Shown here one piece after another: positions 51,807-61,107 of a DNA stretch of 64,000 nt. A program made the position numbers and the translations under genes. The stretch covers positions 6,687-70,686 of the forward strand of contig NZ_CAKRXI010000012.1 of the NCBI RefSeq assembly GCF_934424005.1, given 5' to 3'. How positions within the stretch are numbered: the first letter of the stretch is position 1; every line of letters begins with the position of its first letter. The stretch comes from an uncultured Blautia sp. (lineage in GTDB: Bacteria > Bacillota > Clostridia > Lachnospirales > Lachnospiraceae). Below the pieces are notes generated by a model that saw only the letters and a list, made by a program, of their open reading frames with translations, was not told the origin of the DNA and did not search any database.

Positions 51807-52096
51807 ATTACACTCCTTTCTGGCAATGTGAAGAAACTAGATTTCAATAACCCTAACACCGCCAATACTTAATTAATAACTGCTGAACATATTGGCGATT
51901 TGCCAGAAACATACCTGTTAGAATGGAAGATTCTTCCTCAGGTGAATATGTTGCGTTCAAAGTCCATAATGTTCTTTTCATATTTTATACTACACTTCTT
52001 TTATACAACTGTCAACGGGATTAATTTGTAACATTTTGTCGCATCTTCGCGGAGTTTTTTACGTTATTAGAGCATTACGGAGTAATTTTCTATAGC

Positions 52097-52137
52097 AAAA
52101 AAGCTGCTACGTCACTGATTTCAGCACCGTAGCAACT
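52097..52137 (-). terminator. Terminator of the histidine-phosphatase gene
   Basis: TGCTACG and CGTAGCA arms with an imperfect inner stem, followed by six T's on the minus strand. It resembles the terminator at 50838-50880, so the two hairpins bracket the Rpn pseudogene. 51807-52096 holds no gene. Confidence 0.8.
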
Positions 52138-52156
52138 TTTCTTATATTTTCTTATA

Positions 52157-52699
52157 TCATTCAAAATCAAATCTTCTGACTTCGCAGTTTTTGATTCCAA
52201 AGGCAGCGTATTCTTCATTCGTCATTTCGTAGAAATAAGACTGGATCACGCGGGAGATTCCGTTGTGTGCCACAAAGATATAGGTCTTGTGGTCGGATTC
52301 TGCCTTGATCTCATCAAGAAGATTATAGATTCTCTGAGCCAGATGAAGCATGGATTCGCCTCCATCATATCTGGTAACAAACTGCTGTTTTGCCAGTTGG
52401 AATTCTTCTCCGTTACGCGGTGTGGATTCGTATTTTCCAAAATTCTGCTCGATCAGTCTCGGCTCTGCACGTGCCGGAATCCCGGTGATCTCAGAAATAT
52501 GTTTCGCGGTATCTGCCGCACGCATCAACGGAGAATACAGAATCTCATCTGCCTTGATTCCCTTTCGTAAAATCTCATGTCCTGTCTCAATGGCCTGTTG
52601 ATGTCCCTTCTCTGTCAGTGCAATATCCGTTGCCCCGCAGATTTTATTCTCTACATTCCAGATGGTCTGACCGTGTCTCACAAAATAAAAATGTCCCAT
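52157..52699 (-). CDS. Histidine phosphatase (phosphoglycerate-mutase-like)
   Basis: 180 residues. N-terminal FVRHGQTIWNVENKICG with the phospho-accepting His in RHG, GHQQAIETGHEIL, the YSPLMRAADTAKHI Arg, and a late His in FVAHNGISRVIQSYF in place of the second catalytic His region. Members include cobalamin phosphatase CobC and broad-specificity phosphatases; the substrate is unknown. Single gene with terminator. Confidence 0.9.
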   Translation of the reverse strand: MGHFYFVRHGQTIWNVENKICGATDIALTEKGHQQAIETGHEILRKGIKADEILYSPLMRAADTAKHISEITGIPARAEPRLIEQNFGKYESTPRNGEEFQLAKQQFVTRYDGGESMLHLAQRIYNLLDEIKAESDHKTYIFVAHNGISRVIQSYFYEMTNEEYAAFGIKNCEVRRFDFE

Positions 52700-52796
52700 G
52701 TTTTTCTCCTGTTTATTCGTTTTTCTATTCTTTTCTTCATTTTATCATTGCTGAACTATAAACGATACTTCCATTTTTTTATAATATCATAAACTT

Positions 52797-54176
52797 TTAT
52801 TTTATTCTGATACGACATCGTTTTTTGAAAAATGAGATTCCATAACACAGAATACGGTCATATTTATCTTCAAATTCTTTTGCATACATTCTTTTATCAA
52901 TCTGATGCAAAGCCTCCTCACATTTCTGTCCCATTTCATCTAATGAAGCAGCATATTTTGCCTCAAAAACTGCTACCCGGCTGTTGACTGAATCATATAC
53001 GACTACATCACTTCTGCCTTCTCCATGTTCTTTATTTGATTCTACAATATACCCCGTACCGGCAAAAATACCTGCAAGAAAAGCATGATAAAAATCTTCT
53101 CTGTAATCATGATAACTGATTGTTTTACGAAGAAGTTTATTCATTTCTTCGGTCAGTTTTTCACTGTCCTTATTCCATACCGCAGTAAATAGTTCTCTTC
53201 TGTTCCATATCTTCGCACTGTCATCAAACCACTTTACAACTGTCGTTTCAAAAATTTCCCTGATTTCAGCATTCGGAATCTGAAGTGCCAGAATATTCTC
53301 CGGTAAGGTTTTCTCCAACTCTTCATTTCTGACTTTGGTCAGGTAACCAGTCAGATACAGGACACTCCAAAGATTGTCCTCTGAGGAATGTAAATAATCA
53401 TACGTAAGATTTTCATCAATCTGTTGCAAGATATATCCGCCGGAAAGCAGAATTTCCAGCTTCTTTGTGATGCTGTTTCCTGCATATTCGATAAACGACC
53501 GAATAATTGCATTGTCACTGGTATTTCTCCAATAACTCGCAGGTTTTGCCATTGGATTTCTTCTTAAATCATACAGATAATTCATAACATCCCAGGGACA
53601 ATAAACATCAAAATCTCCAAAATGATATCCGTCATACCATTCTTTTATATTATCTGCATGACTCTGCACGTCAGCCACAGCCAAAATCTTATCTACATCT
53701 TTCTGTGTAAAGCCAAAATATTCATTCAGGCGTGAATCTGTAATTGTATCCGAGACCAGATTATTTGTTCCCGTGAAAATACTTTCCTTGGCAATTTTCA
53801 GACATCCAGTAATTACTGAGTGAATTATTGTCTTTTAGCGCAGTACTCATCATAATCTTAATAAGATTCAGAGAGTAAAAAAAATCGTTGGCCACTGATT
53901 CATCCATTCTTTGCACAATGAAGTATTTTCTGATATTTCCAGCCCCTCAAATAATTCTTTATTATCTTTTCGAATATCAAAAAAACTCCTCAGCATACTC
54001 ATTCCAAGTGTTTTTCCAAAACGGTGGGGACGTGTGATCAGCGTAACCTCTGTTGGTTCATCTTTAAGTATTTCAGCAATCAAACCGCTTTTATCGACAT
54101 AGTAGAATCCATTATTTCTGATTTTTTCGAAATCAGAAATACCTACCGGAATATTCAAATTCGCCATATTTTTCAC
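52797..54176 (-). pseudogene. AAA-ATPase_like/PDDEXK_9 protein, decayed by internal deletion and frameshift
   Basis: The intact family member (about 550-580 residues) starts NIPVGISDFEKIR with NGFYYVDKS, LITRPHRFGKTLGMSML (Walker A-like). Here the N-terminal part ends after QWPTIFFTL at 53868. The sequence then resumes with MMSTALKDN, then, in another frame, VITGCLKIAKESIFTG, NNLVSDTITDSRLNEYFGF and on to the C-terminal nuclease-like part (VVYDSVNSRVAVFEAKYAAS) ending at 52797. The central stretch with the ATPase Walker B is deleted and at least one frameshift follows. Non-functional as an ATPase. Confidence 0.85.
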
Positions 54177-54280
54177 TCCCTTCTGCTAATATGATATCAT
54201 GTCAGGATGAAACTTTACAAACTCGGAAAAAACTTTTTAGTCACAATTCCAGACATCGCATTATCGTTACTGATCATCTG

Positions 54281-55147
54281 TTACACCATCGTCATAATTA
54301 CAGTTCCCAGTGTGATCAGCATCACACCAACCGCGGATTTCCGTGTGAGCTTTTCGTGGAAAACGATCCAGGAAAAAGCAATCGTGACAAGAATGCTCAA
54401 TTTATCGATTGGCACAACAACACTCGCCGGGCCTTCCTGCAATGCCCGGTAATAACACAGCCAGGATGCTCCTGTTGCAATTCCGGAAAGTCCGATAAAC
54501 ATCAGCTCTTTTTTCTCAATTTTCCGAACTTCTTGCTGCTTTCCTTTCACAAATACCATCAGCCATGCCATAACCAGCACAACTGTAGTGCGAATTGCCG
54601 TTCCCAGATTAGAGTCGATCCCTGAAATACCAATTTTTCCAAGGATTGCAGTCAGACTGGCAAACACCGCTGACAATACCGCATAAACAAACCAACTACT
54701 GTCTTTTTTCTTTGCAGACTCCGTAACTTCTTTGCGTGAGATCATCATAAACGTACCGGCTGCGATCAGACAGACACATCCAAATTTCGCCCACGTCAAT
54801 CCTTCATGCAAAAAAATCAGTGCCAGAAGAATGGTCAGAATCGTACTCGACTTGTCAATCGGAACGACCTTATTGATATCCCCTTTCTGCAGTGCATGGA
54901 AATAGCAGAGCCAGGATGCCCCAGTTGCCAGTCCTGACAATACAAGGAACAATAACGTCGTTCCACTGATATCCTTTATTCCGGACACTGTTCCCGTTAC
55001 AAGCACCATCAGCCAGGAAAACAGAAGAACCACGATTGTTCTGACCGCTGTTGCCACATCAGAATCTGTTTTCTGGATTCCACACTTTGCAAGAATTGCT
55101 GTGATTCCCGCAAAAAACGAAGATCCTATTGCAAATAAGATCCACAT
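54281..55147 (-). CDS. EamA-family drug/metabolite transporter
   Basis: 288 residues, ten helices in two EamA repeats. Both halves carry the same signatures: ITAILAKCGI...TAVRTIVVLLFSWLMV and LTAILGKIGI...TAIRTTVVLVMAWLMV, and each ends in GATGASWLCY(F/Y)HALQ/RALQ-type and VVPIDK segments. Proteins of this type export or import small metabolites; the substrate is unknown. Single gene. Confidence 0.9.
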   Translation of the reverse strand: MWILFAIGSSFFAGITAILAKCGIQKTDSDVATAVRTIVVLLFSWLMVLVTGTVSGIKDISGTTLLFLVLSGLATGASWLCYFHALQKGDINKVVPIDKSSTILTILLALIFLHEGLTWAKFGCVCLIAAGTFMMISRKEVTESAKKKDSSWFVYAVLSAVFASLTAILGKIGISGIDSNLGTAIRTTVVLVMAWLMVFVKGKQQEVRKIEKKELMFIGLSGIATGASWLCYYRALQEGPASVVVPIDKLSILVTIAFSWIVFHEKLTRKSAVGVMLITLGTVIMTMV

Positions 55148-55255
55148 AGTAATCCCCCCTGTATGTTTTTGACATTTAGATTTACAGAGATAAACTCTCT
55201 CATTCTATGCAAAAAGAGCAGGTTCTCACCCGCTCAGTCATTGGAATAACTTTCA

Positions 55256-55513
55256 TCATTCATCAAAATTTGCCGCATATATTCCTTCTGGAAGTCTCAT
55301 GGTAAGAATTCCCAGATTAAATTCATGATCCATAATGGTAATGTGATATTCAAAGATCACATCATCTTCAAACTTGGACAGTAATACATAACTGCCATTT
55401 TCTTTTCCTTCGATCTGATCACAGATATCTTCGTAAACAGCCTGTCCGGAAATCTCTCTAGGATATCCTGCTGCCTTGATCTTCTCTTCAATTGCCTGGT
55501 ATAATTCGTCCAC
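55256..55513 (-). CDS. Small uncharacterised protein, 85 residues
   Basis: No recognised family. Acidic, cytoplasmic, with an N-terminal helix (MDELYQAIEEKIKAAGYPR) and alternating strands (GSYVLLSKFEDDVIFEYHITIMD). It starts eleven bases after the acylphosphatase stop, with AGGAGG upstream, so it belongs to that operon. Confidence 0.65.
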   Translation of the reverse strand: MDELYQAIEEKIKAAGYPREISGQAVYEDICDQIEGKENGSYVLLSKFEDDVIFEYHITIMDHEFNLGILTMRLPEGIYAANFDE

Positions 55514-55526
55514 GTGTGCGTCCTCC

Positions 55527-55802
55527 TTAATATCTTACCCCGAAACCTCGCTCTTCCTCATCAACCGGAAGACTGCGTTTTCGGATGTCATCAATCTCTA
55601 TATAACGGTCATTGTAAAGTGCCTGAAGAATCTTGTCAATATCTTCTTCCAGTCCCTGCAATTCTGTTGAGACTGATCCGTCATATTCATTTCTCGCCCA
55701 GCCGGTCACGCTGTATTTCTCAGCCAGATATCTCAGCTTGTAGCGAAACCCAACGCCCTGGACTCTTCCATAAAAACATAGGGATACTCTGATCTTGTGC
55801 AT
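55527..55802 (-). CDS. acyP: Acylphosphatase
   Basis: 91 residues from ATG 55802; a longer frame back to 55970 lies inside the PAP2 gene and is not used. Catalytic signature FYGRVQGVGFRYKL with the phosphate-binding Arg, and the catalytic Asn in GWARNEYDGSV. It hydrolyses acyl phosphates. The start is two bases after the PAP2 stop, so translation is coupled. Confidence 0.93.
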   Translation of the reverse strand: MHKIRVSLCFYGRVQGVGFRYKLRYLAEKYSVTGWARNEYDGSVSTELQGLEEDIDKILQALYNDRYIEIDDIRKRSLPVDEEERGFGVRY

Positions 55803-55804
55803 GA

Positions 55805-56344
55805 TTATCTTACTATCTTTTTCCCTTCTACCAATTTCACAATGTGATATCCAATCCATCCGGAAAGGCATCCGAAAATGATTCCGCCCAGAACATCTGT
55901 TGGATAATGCACATACAAATACAATCTGGATACAGCTATCAGGCATGAAATCACAAGAGCTATAATCCAAATCCTTCTTTCTCCTGACAGGTACAGTGCT
56001 GTCACTGATGCAAACGATGCCGCTGTATGTCCAGACGGAAATGAATAATCGCGAAGTTTTGCAACCAGAAGCTGTATGCCTGTATTTACATCATACGGTC
56101 TGGTCCGCGCCACGAGATTTTTTAACAATACGTTGCATAATAATAAATCTATGATCAAGGCAGCCGCCATGACTACACCTGTTTTTCTCATCTTCGGTAT
56201 CAAAAGAAACAGGACCGTCAATATGATCCAGAAAATCCCTGCATTTCCAAGCTTCGTAACAGATGTCATAAATTTGTCCAGCACAGGTGTATGCAGGGTC
56301 TGGAACCAGTCCAGAATCTTTAGCTCAATATTCATAGCTTTCAC
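55805..56344 (-). CDS. PAP2-family membrane phosphatase
   Basis: 179 residues, about five to six helices. The three phosphatase motifs are intact: KNLVARTRP, PSGHTAASFA and SRLYLYVHYPTDVLGG. Members hydrolyse undecaprenyl pyrophosphate (BcrC), phosphatidic acid or phosphatidylglycerol phosphate. First membrane protein of an operon with acyP and the 85-residue gene. Confidence 0.92.
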   Translation of the reverse strand: MKAMNIELKILDWFQTLHTPVLDKFMTSVTKLGNAGIFWIILTVLFLLIPKMRKTGVVMAAALIIDLLLCNVLLKNLVARTRPYDVNTGIQLLVAKLRDYSFPSGHTAASFASVTALYLSGERRIWIIALVISCLIAVSRLYLYVHYPTDVLGGIIFGCLSGWIGYHIVKLVEGKKIVR

Positions 56345-56357
56345 TCCATTCTTTCAG

Positions 56358-56576
56358 TCAGCGGAGCTTTCTCATTTCTCCATCAATCAGAAATACTTTG
56401 TCTCCCTCATTGATATCCAGTTCATATAACCGGGCATCTTTTTCCCGGACCGTCATTTCTTCCCCTGTATAATTACTTTTCAGAAGGACTGTATCCTTCA
56501 CTTCCATCCCGTCCGGACGCCCCTCACATCCGAAATCAGGCTCATCGATACGTAAAACATTAAATGTCTCAAGCAT
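56358..56576 (-). CDS. Small uncharacterised protein, 72 residues
   Basis: No recognised family. Acidic, with strands LKSNYTGEEMTVREKDARL and a C-terminal DKVFLIDGEMRKLR. Located 13 bases before the PAP2 gene on the same strand and preceded by GGGGAGAC. Likely a small beta-barrel protein; function unknown. Confidence 0.6.
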   Translation of the reverse strand: MLETFNVLRIDEPDFGCEGRPDGMEVKDTVLLKSNYTGEEMTVREKDARLYELDINEGDKVFLIDGEMRKLR

Positions 56577-56622
56577 ATATGTCTCCCCTTTTATTACTAA
56601 ATATCAGACTTTTGTGTATACG

Positions 56623-57648
56623 TTATTCTTTTTCCCCTTCATTCGCATCTTCCATCGTGATGCATTCCTGCATCTGTGCCTCTGTATAATGCAGACGCAG
56701 TACAGCCTGCGGCCAATTGACATTGACAACCGCCGTTTTATTTTTTTCTTCACCCGCTTTACGAATCAGCCCGAGAAGCTCATTCAGAACTTCTCTGGTC
56801 AGATAGCCTCCCCGCCAGTGAAATGTCAGCGTTTTTCCTTTTTTCGCTGCCTGAAGTGAACGTTTATACACATCTTCTGTCTTAGTGAAAGACAGCTTTT
56901 TCTCTTTGTAATAAAAGTGATCGTGGTCTGTACAGTGTGGTGCCACCGCGATCAGTGGTTCGTGATCTTTAAAAATATGTCCATCATCCAGATTAAAGTA
57001 ATCATAACGGATATCTTCGACTTTATCACTCTTTCCAAGTGTATTATCAAATGTTGCATCCAGATGATAATATGCACCGCCGATTCGGACAATGTTCCAG
57101 GTATGACGGTATTTAATTCCTTTTTCCGGATTATTCCCGCATATTGCGATCACACACCAGACTCCCAACGCATCGAGAAGAACTTTCACTGCTTTTGCAA
57201 TGCCTTCACAGACGCCCACACCCTGTCCCAGAGGACCAATGATCTCATGGGAATACGCCTTTTTAAGCTTATCGTAATGTACATTCTGACAGATAAAGTC
57301 ATGTACATATTTTTCTTTTTCCCACTCGTAAAGGCTTTGTGCCGGACGAACCAGCTTCTCGACTCTGGATTTCATTGCTTTCTGATGTTCTTTTATTTTT
57401 CCTTTATCAAACAAATATTCCGGAATAAAAATGATGTTCGGTGAATCCTTATAATATCGATATTTATATCCCGTCGCCCAGAAAACCTCCGGATGATCCA
57501 GTCTCATTTGAAAGAAAACATCGTATAAAGCATCACCGTCCAGTGCCGGAATCTGAAACTCATCTGCCAGACTGGTAATTCCCTGAAGGATACCATGGTA
57601 GACGGCTTGCTTTTGTTTATCCATATGATTGTAGTAATACTGCTCCAT
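56623..57648 (-). CDS. Transglutaminase-like cysteine-protease-fold protein
   Basis: 341 residues, no clear signal peptide. The transglutaminase-like triad is visible: C147 in GVGVCEGIAKAV, H182 in KYRHTWNIV, and D197 in YYHLDATFDNTL. The preceding part (about 1-130) is helical and unassigned. Families with this fold are proteases, peptide N-glycanases or cross-linkers; bacterial members often act on cell-wall or secreted substrates, but this one lacks a leader. Function unknown. Confidence 0.8.
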   Translation of the reverse strand: MEQYYYNHMDKQKQAVYHGILQGITSLADEFQIPALDGDALYDVFFQMRLDHPEVFWATGYKYRYYKDSPNIIFIPEYLFDKGKIKEHQKAMKSRVEKLVRPAQSLYEWEKEKYVHDFICQNVHYDKLKKAYSHEIIGPLGQGVGVCEGIAKAVKVLLDALGVWCVIAICGNNPEKGIKYRHTWNIVRIGGAYYHLDATFDNTLGKSDKVEDIRYDYFNLDDGHIFKDHEPLIAVAPHCTDHDHFYYKEKKLSFTKTEDVYKRSLQAAKKGKTLTFHWRGGYLTREVLNELLGLIRKAGEEKNKTAVVNVNWPQAVLRLHYTEAQMQECITMEDANEGEKE

Positions 57649-57675
57649 TGTACTTCTCCTGGAATTTTCGCTTGT

Positions 57676-57846
57676 TTATTTCATAGAATACTGCATCATT
57701 TCATAATGTAAGATACAGCCCTCGTAGATTTCCATCGGAAGAAGCGCCCTCGCAACCAGCTTCAGTTCCTCCTCCGGGCGGTCGATTCTCTGCAGATGTG
57801 CATAATCTCCATCAATCTGTTTCACTTCATAATCACATTCTAACAT
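57676..57846 (-). CDS. Small uncharacterised protein, 56 residues
   Basis: From ATG 57846, with GAAAGGA eight bases upstream; a longer frame to 57936 lacks that support. Sequence MLECDYEVKQIDGDYAHLQR and a C-terminal GCILHYEMMQYSMK resembles small DUF3006-type proteins (strand-turn-strand) but the match is only suggestive. It lies 27 bases before the transglutaminase-like gene and probably shares its transcript. Confidence 0.55.
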   Translation of the reverse strand: MLECDYEVKQIDGDYAHLQRIDRPEEELKLVARALLPMEIYEGCILHYEMMQYSMK

Positions 57847-57984
57847 CGGTATTTTCCTTTCTCGTAATCTTGATTTTGTTGTTTCATAATTTATTGTTAC
57901 TTCATTCTTATCAAAATAGTAATTTCTCTTTATCATAACACAAGAGGAAGAGTTTTTGCACTCTCCCTCAGTTGATAATTTATT

Positions 57985-58947
57985 TTATCCTAATTGTTTC
58001 TTCAGCTCTTTCAGTTCCTTTTTAGAAATTCCCTTCACACAAAACAAAATTCTCTCTGTAGAAACACCCGTTTCCAACATTCTTTTTGCAATATCCAAAG
58101 ATGTCTTTTTTCTGGTTTCTCTTCTGGTTTCTCTTCTGGTTTCTTTTCTGGTTTCTCTCTCCGTCCGTGCTACAGCTTCATCCACTGCCTGCTGGATTTC
58201 TTCCTGAATAATCTTTCCAATTTTAGTCATTCCTAAATACCTCCGTATTTCTTCTGAATCATCTTTTCTGATAACCTTATCTGTAAAAACAAGCAAACCT
58301 GACAGCAAAAAAGCCTGCATTTCTGGAAATTTAATTTTTTTACCTAATTCAACACAACGACGAATACAATCTTGTTTCTTCTCTATATTTTTATAAATCA
58401 ACGGCAAGATAACAAACTGCATCTGCTCTTCCTCTGTAAGAACTTTGCCTGATTCAATTTTTGCGGTAAGATCTCTCTCTATTTCCTCAGCATTTAACTC
58501 AGATAAAAAAATTTCCTCTATCTGAAATCTCAGACACCCTACATCAATTTCATTTCTGGTTGTACCTTTCTCTATATCTCCTGTATAAATCACAACCATT
58601 CGAATAATCTGTTCTTTTTTGCTAATCAGATTATACTTTTTTAGCACTCTTACAGTATAATTCAAATATTTGATCTTATTACTGTGTCTGTACTCACTCT
58701 CATAATCCACAATAACTATTGAATTATCCTTTAAGCGAAAAAGGTTATCAATTCTCATTTCATTTGCTTCCACTACAGGAAGATTTGTCGGTAGTACTTC
58801 TATAATTTCAGGTAACATAAGCCCATATGCAGAAAAAGATCTGTTTCTCATCTTTTCAGCAAATAATTTGGAAACTACATCCTTATTCTGATATGTAATT
58901 GGCTGTCTTTTCTTTTGTATGTTTCGGCGTCTCTGATTTCTTAACAT
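57985..58947 (-). CDS. Rpn-family PD-(D/E)XK protein with ERET/RRET repeat
   Basis: 320 residues. The nuclease-like core contains D67 in RIDNLFRLKD and D81-x-E83 in IVDYESEYRHS, then a helical C-terminal part. Residues near 270-290 repeat RKET/RRET four times, encoded by a 12-bp tandem repeat. The tail SLDIAKRMLETGVSTERILFCVKGI resembles the Rpn/PDDEXK group's terminal helical motif. Third Rpn-like locus of the window. Confidence 0.75.
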   Translation of the reverse strand: MLRNQRRRNIQKKRQPITYQNKDVVSKLFAEKMRNRSFSAYGLMLPEIIEVLPTNLPVVEANEMRIDNLFRLKDNSIVIVDYESEYRHSNKIKYLNYTVRVLKKYNLISKKEQIIRMVVIYTGDIEKGTTRNEIDVGCLRFQIEEIFLSELNAEEIERDLTAKIESGKVLTEEEQMQFVILPLIYKNIEKKQDCIRRCVELGKKIKFPEMQAFLLSGLLVFTDKVIRKDDSEEIRRYLGMTKIGKIIQEEIQQAVDEAVARTERETRKETRRETRRETRKKTSLDIAKRMLETGVSTERILFCVKGISKKELKELKKQLG

Positions 58948-59215
58948 GAACCCTCCTTTTTATTCATACACTCTCAAGAATATCTACGCCATTTTGTTCT
59001 ATATCTTATTATACAATTCTCATTCACTGACTTCAATATTCTTTTTTCATTTTAAGGATAAAATGGACTATCTGGCAGAATCACCATTGAAAAATATAAG
59101 AATTCTCTTAGATATTCATATTGTATACACTTTTTATATTTAAGGCAAGAAAAATCGTTCATCAAATTCAGTCAAAAAACGCCAAATCTTATTTATGAAA
59201 TCTAATTCTTCTATA

Positions 59216-59256
59216 GCAAAAAACACTGTGCTGCTATTGCATCAACACAGTGTTTA
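59216..59256 (-). terminator. Terminator of the 603-residue gene
   Basis: AAACACTGTG and CACAGTGTTT form a perfect ten-bp stem around a 15-base loop, with T's following on the minus strand. The gap 58948-59215 otherwise shows nothing. Confidence 0.85.
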
Positions 59257-59275
59257 CATTCTAATAACTCTAGCT

Positions 59276-61087
59276 TCACATTCTTAATTTCTTCCTGAAT
59301 TCTCTCAAGGTATCTTTTTTCTGAAAGATAAACATCCCTGCTAAAGTCAGAAAACTGATACCTGTGCACAGTACAGACGGCAGCGTATAATGCACGATTC
59401 CTGTCCAGATCAGGATTACCGGTATGCATCCGATCATCGCTGCCTGCAACAGATAATACAGGTATTCTTCTGTTTCCAGGTGGCTGACTCCGGCAATTAC
59501 AGGGATCGAACCCAGAACTGTCAGCGTCCCAAACGGAAAGACAAAGTCAATCGACCAGCCCTTCCATCCGGTAAAATGATCCCACAAAACACATAAAACA
59601 GTTATGATCAGAAGCTGCCAGGTCAGATTTTTCAGTATATTTTTTCGCTTGAAATATGCCACATTTACAACCAGCCATGCACAGGCACATCCTGCTGCCG
59701 CGAACCAGAACCAGTTCAGCGTTTCCAGCATAAGATAATTGATCATCCCGCAGATCACTGCTACTGCAAGGCACAGAAATGTAAAAGTCTGCAGGATTTT
59801 TATCTCTTCTTTTTTATTCTGTTCTCCGCATCCCGGGAAGTCATTTTTCTCTTCTTTATATGGAATCTCCTCTTCGCGAAGCATCCGCATAAAGTTTTTC
59901 TGGATACTGTCATCCGGTATCTTGGATGTAAACCCAAGCACCATCTGGTCTTCATAAGAACAGGAACAAAGCTGCAGGGAATTCGTACTTGCAAAGATTC
60001 CAAACCGGTCGATATATGCTTTGTACTCCTCCGGAAATCTCAGGATTCCTATATTTGAATAAACCGCTGTTACACTTCTGCTGCCAAGATTTGCACCTGC
60101 CATCATGAAATATTTTTTAATTTCCAACGGGACCGCACGCACCAGAGGATTCTTCTCCAGACGTACATAACCATTCATATCCATGGCAACTTTTTCTTTG
60201 TCCAGCTTATCTTTAAACTGATTTTTTACAGATTCCAGCACATCCTGGAATACCGTTTCATCCGCAAAGGTATACCCAACTTCTATCCATCCAAAGAAAT
60301 TCCCCATAGACTGTGACGGAAAATAGTTACGAAGATTTACCGGAATCATCAGTGCAATTGGCCTCTTCTGACGGTTCTTCGGTATCTCCTCATGTATTGA
60401 ACAGAGCAGCATTGCAGTAAGAAATACGGTGATCGACACACCATAAGAACGTGCCTTCGTCAGTGTTTCTTTTACCGGTATAATGACCTCTGTGATCTGC
60501 ATATCTGCATGCAGCAATTTCTCACCTTTCAACTTCACTGCTGCCGGTTTTTTCTCTTTATTTTTCGGAATATCCGAGGAATAATACTGTGAAAAGCTGT
60601 CCTCTTCCTGTGCACCCGGAGTCGTTTCTTCTATCTGTTCAACCCGCGGAAGATCTGAAGATGGGTGCGCCAGAATCAGATAATTCTGCACCAGTTCACT
60701 TAAAAAATTCATTGCTCCTGTGCCATCTGTCAGGGCATGATATACCTCAAAATTGATTCGATTTTTATAGTAGCTCACCTGAAAAAGCAACGTCTTTTGA
60801 TCTGGTATATAAAGACTGCTGCAAGGCGGTCTTTTTTCTTCTTTTACGATGGCATGTATATCCCTTCTCTCCAGATAAAACCAGAACAGTCCCTTACGCA
60901 GAACTGCCTGGAACAATGGATATTTCTCCATCGTCTGATCCAGAGCCTGCTGCAGGATCTCGCTGTTTACTTCTTCTTTCAGCTGACAATAAAATCGAAA
61001 TACCCTGGTGTCATTTTTGCCTGTAACAAGCGGAAATGCCAGTGCCGCATTATCCAGTTTTCGCCATTTTGAATATCCTGTTTCCAC
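59276..61087 (-). CDS. Condensation-domain-like acyltransferase fused to a six-helix membrane domain
   Basis: 603 residues. Residues 1-430 resemble alcohol-acetyltransferase/condensation (WS/DGAT-like) proteins, with the catalytic H117-x3-D121 in VYHALTDGTG and GNFFGWIEVGYTF later. The C-terminal 160 residues hold about six hydrophobic helices (DUF6320-type) with no motif. The upstream, coupled alpha/beta hydrolase gene suggests that the pair acylates and deacylates a lipid or carrier-bound substrate. The substrate is unknown. Confidence 0.75.
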   Translation of the reverse strand: METGYSKWRKLDNAALAFPLVTGKNDTRVFRFYCQLKEEVNSEILQQALDQTMEKYPLFQAVLRKGLFWFYLERRDIHAIVKEEKRPPCSSLYIPDQKTLLFQVSYYKNRINFEVYHALTDGTGAMNFLSELVQNYLILAHPSSDLPRVEQIEETTPGAQEEDSFSQYYSSDIPKNKEKKPAAVKLKGEKLLHADMQITEVIIPVKETLTKARSYGVSITVFLTAMLLCSIHEEIPKNRQKRPIALMIPVNLRNYFPSQSMGNFFGWIEVGYTFADETVFQDVLESVKNQFKDKLDKEKVAMDMNGYVRLEKNPLVRAVPLEIKKYFMMAGANLGSRSVTAVYSNIGILRFPEEYKAYIDRFGIFASTNSLQLCSCSYEDQMVLGFTSKIPDDSIQKNFMRMLREEEIPYKEEKNDFPGCGEQNKKEEIKILQTFTFLCLAVAVICGMINYLMLETLNWFWFAAAGCACAWLVVNVAYFKRKNILKNLTWQLLIITVLCVLWDHFTGWKGWSIDFVFPFGTLTVLGSIPVIAGVSHLETEEYLYYLLQAAMIGCIPVILIWTGIVHYTLPSVLCTGISFLTLAGMFIFQKKDTLREFRKKLRM

Positions 61088-61107
61088 GTTTTATTCGCTT
61101 CCTTTAT

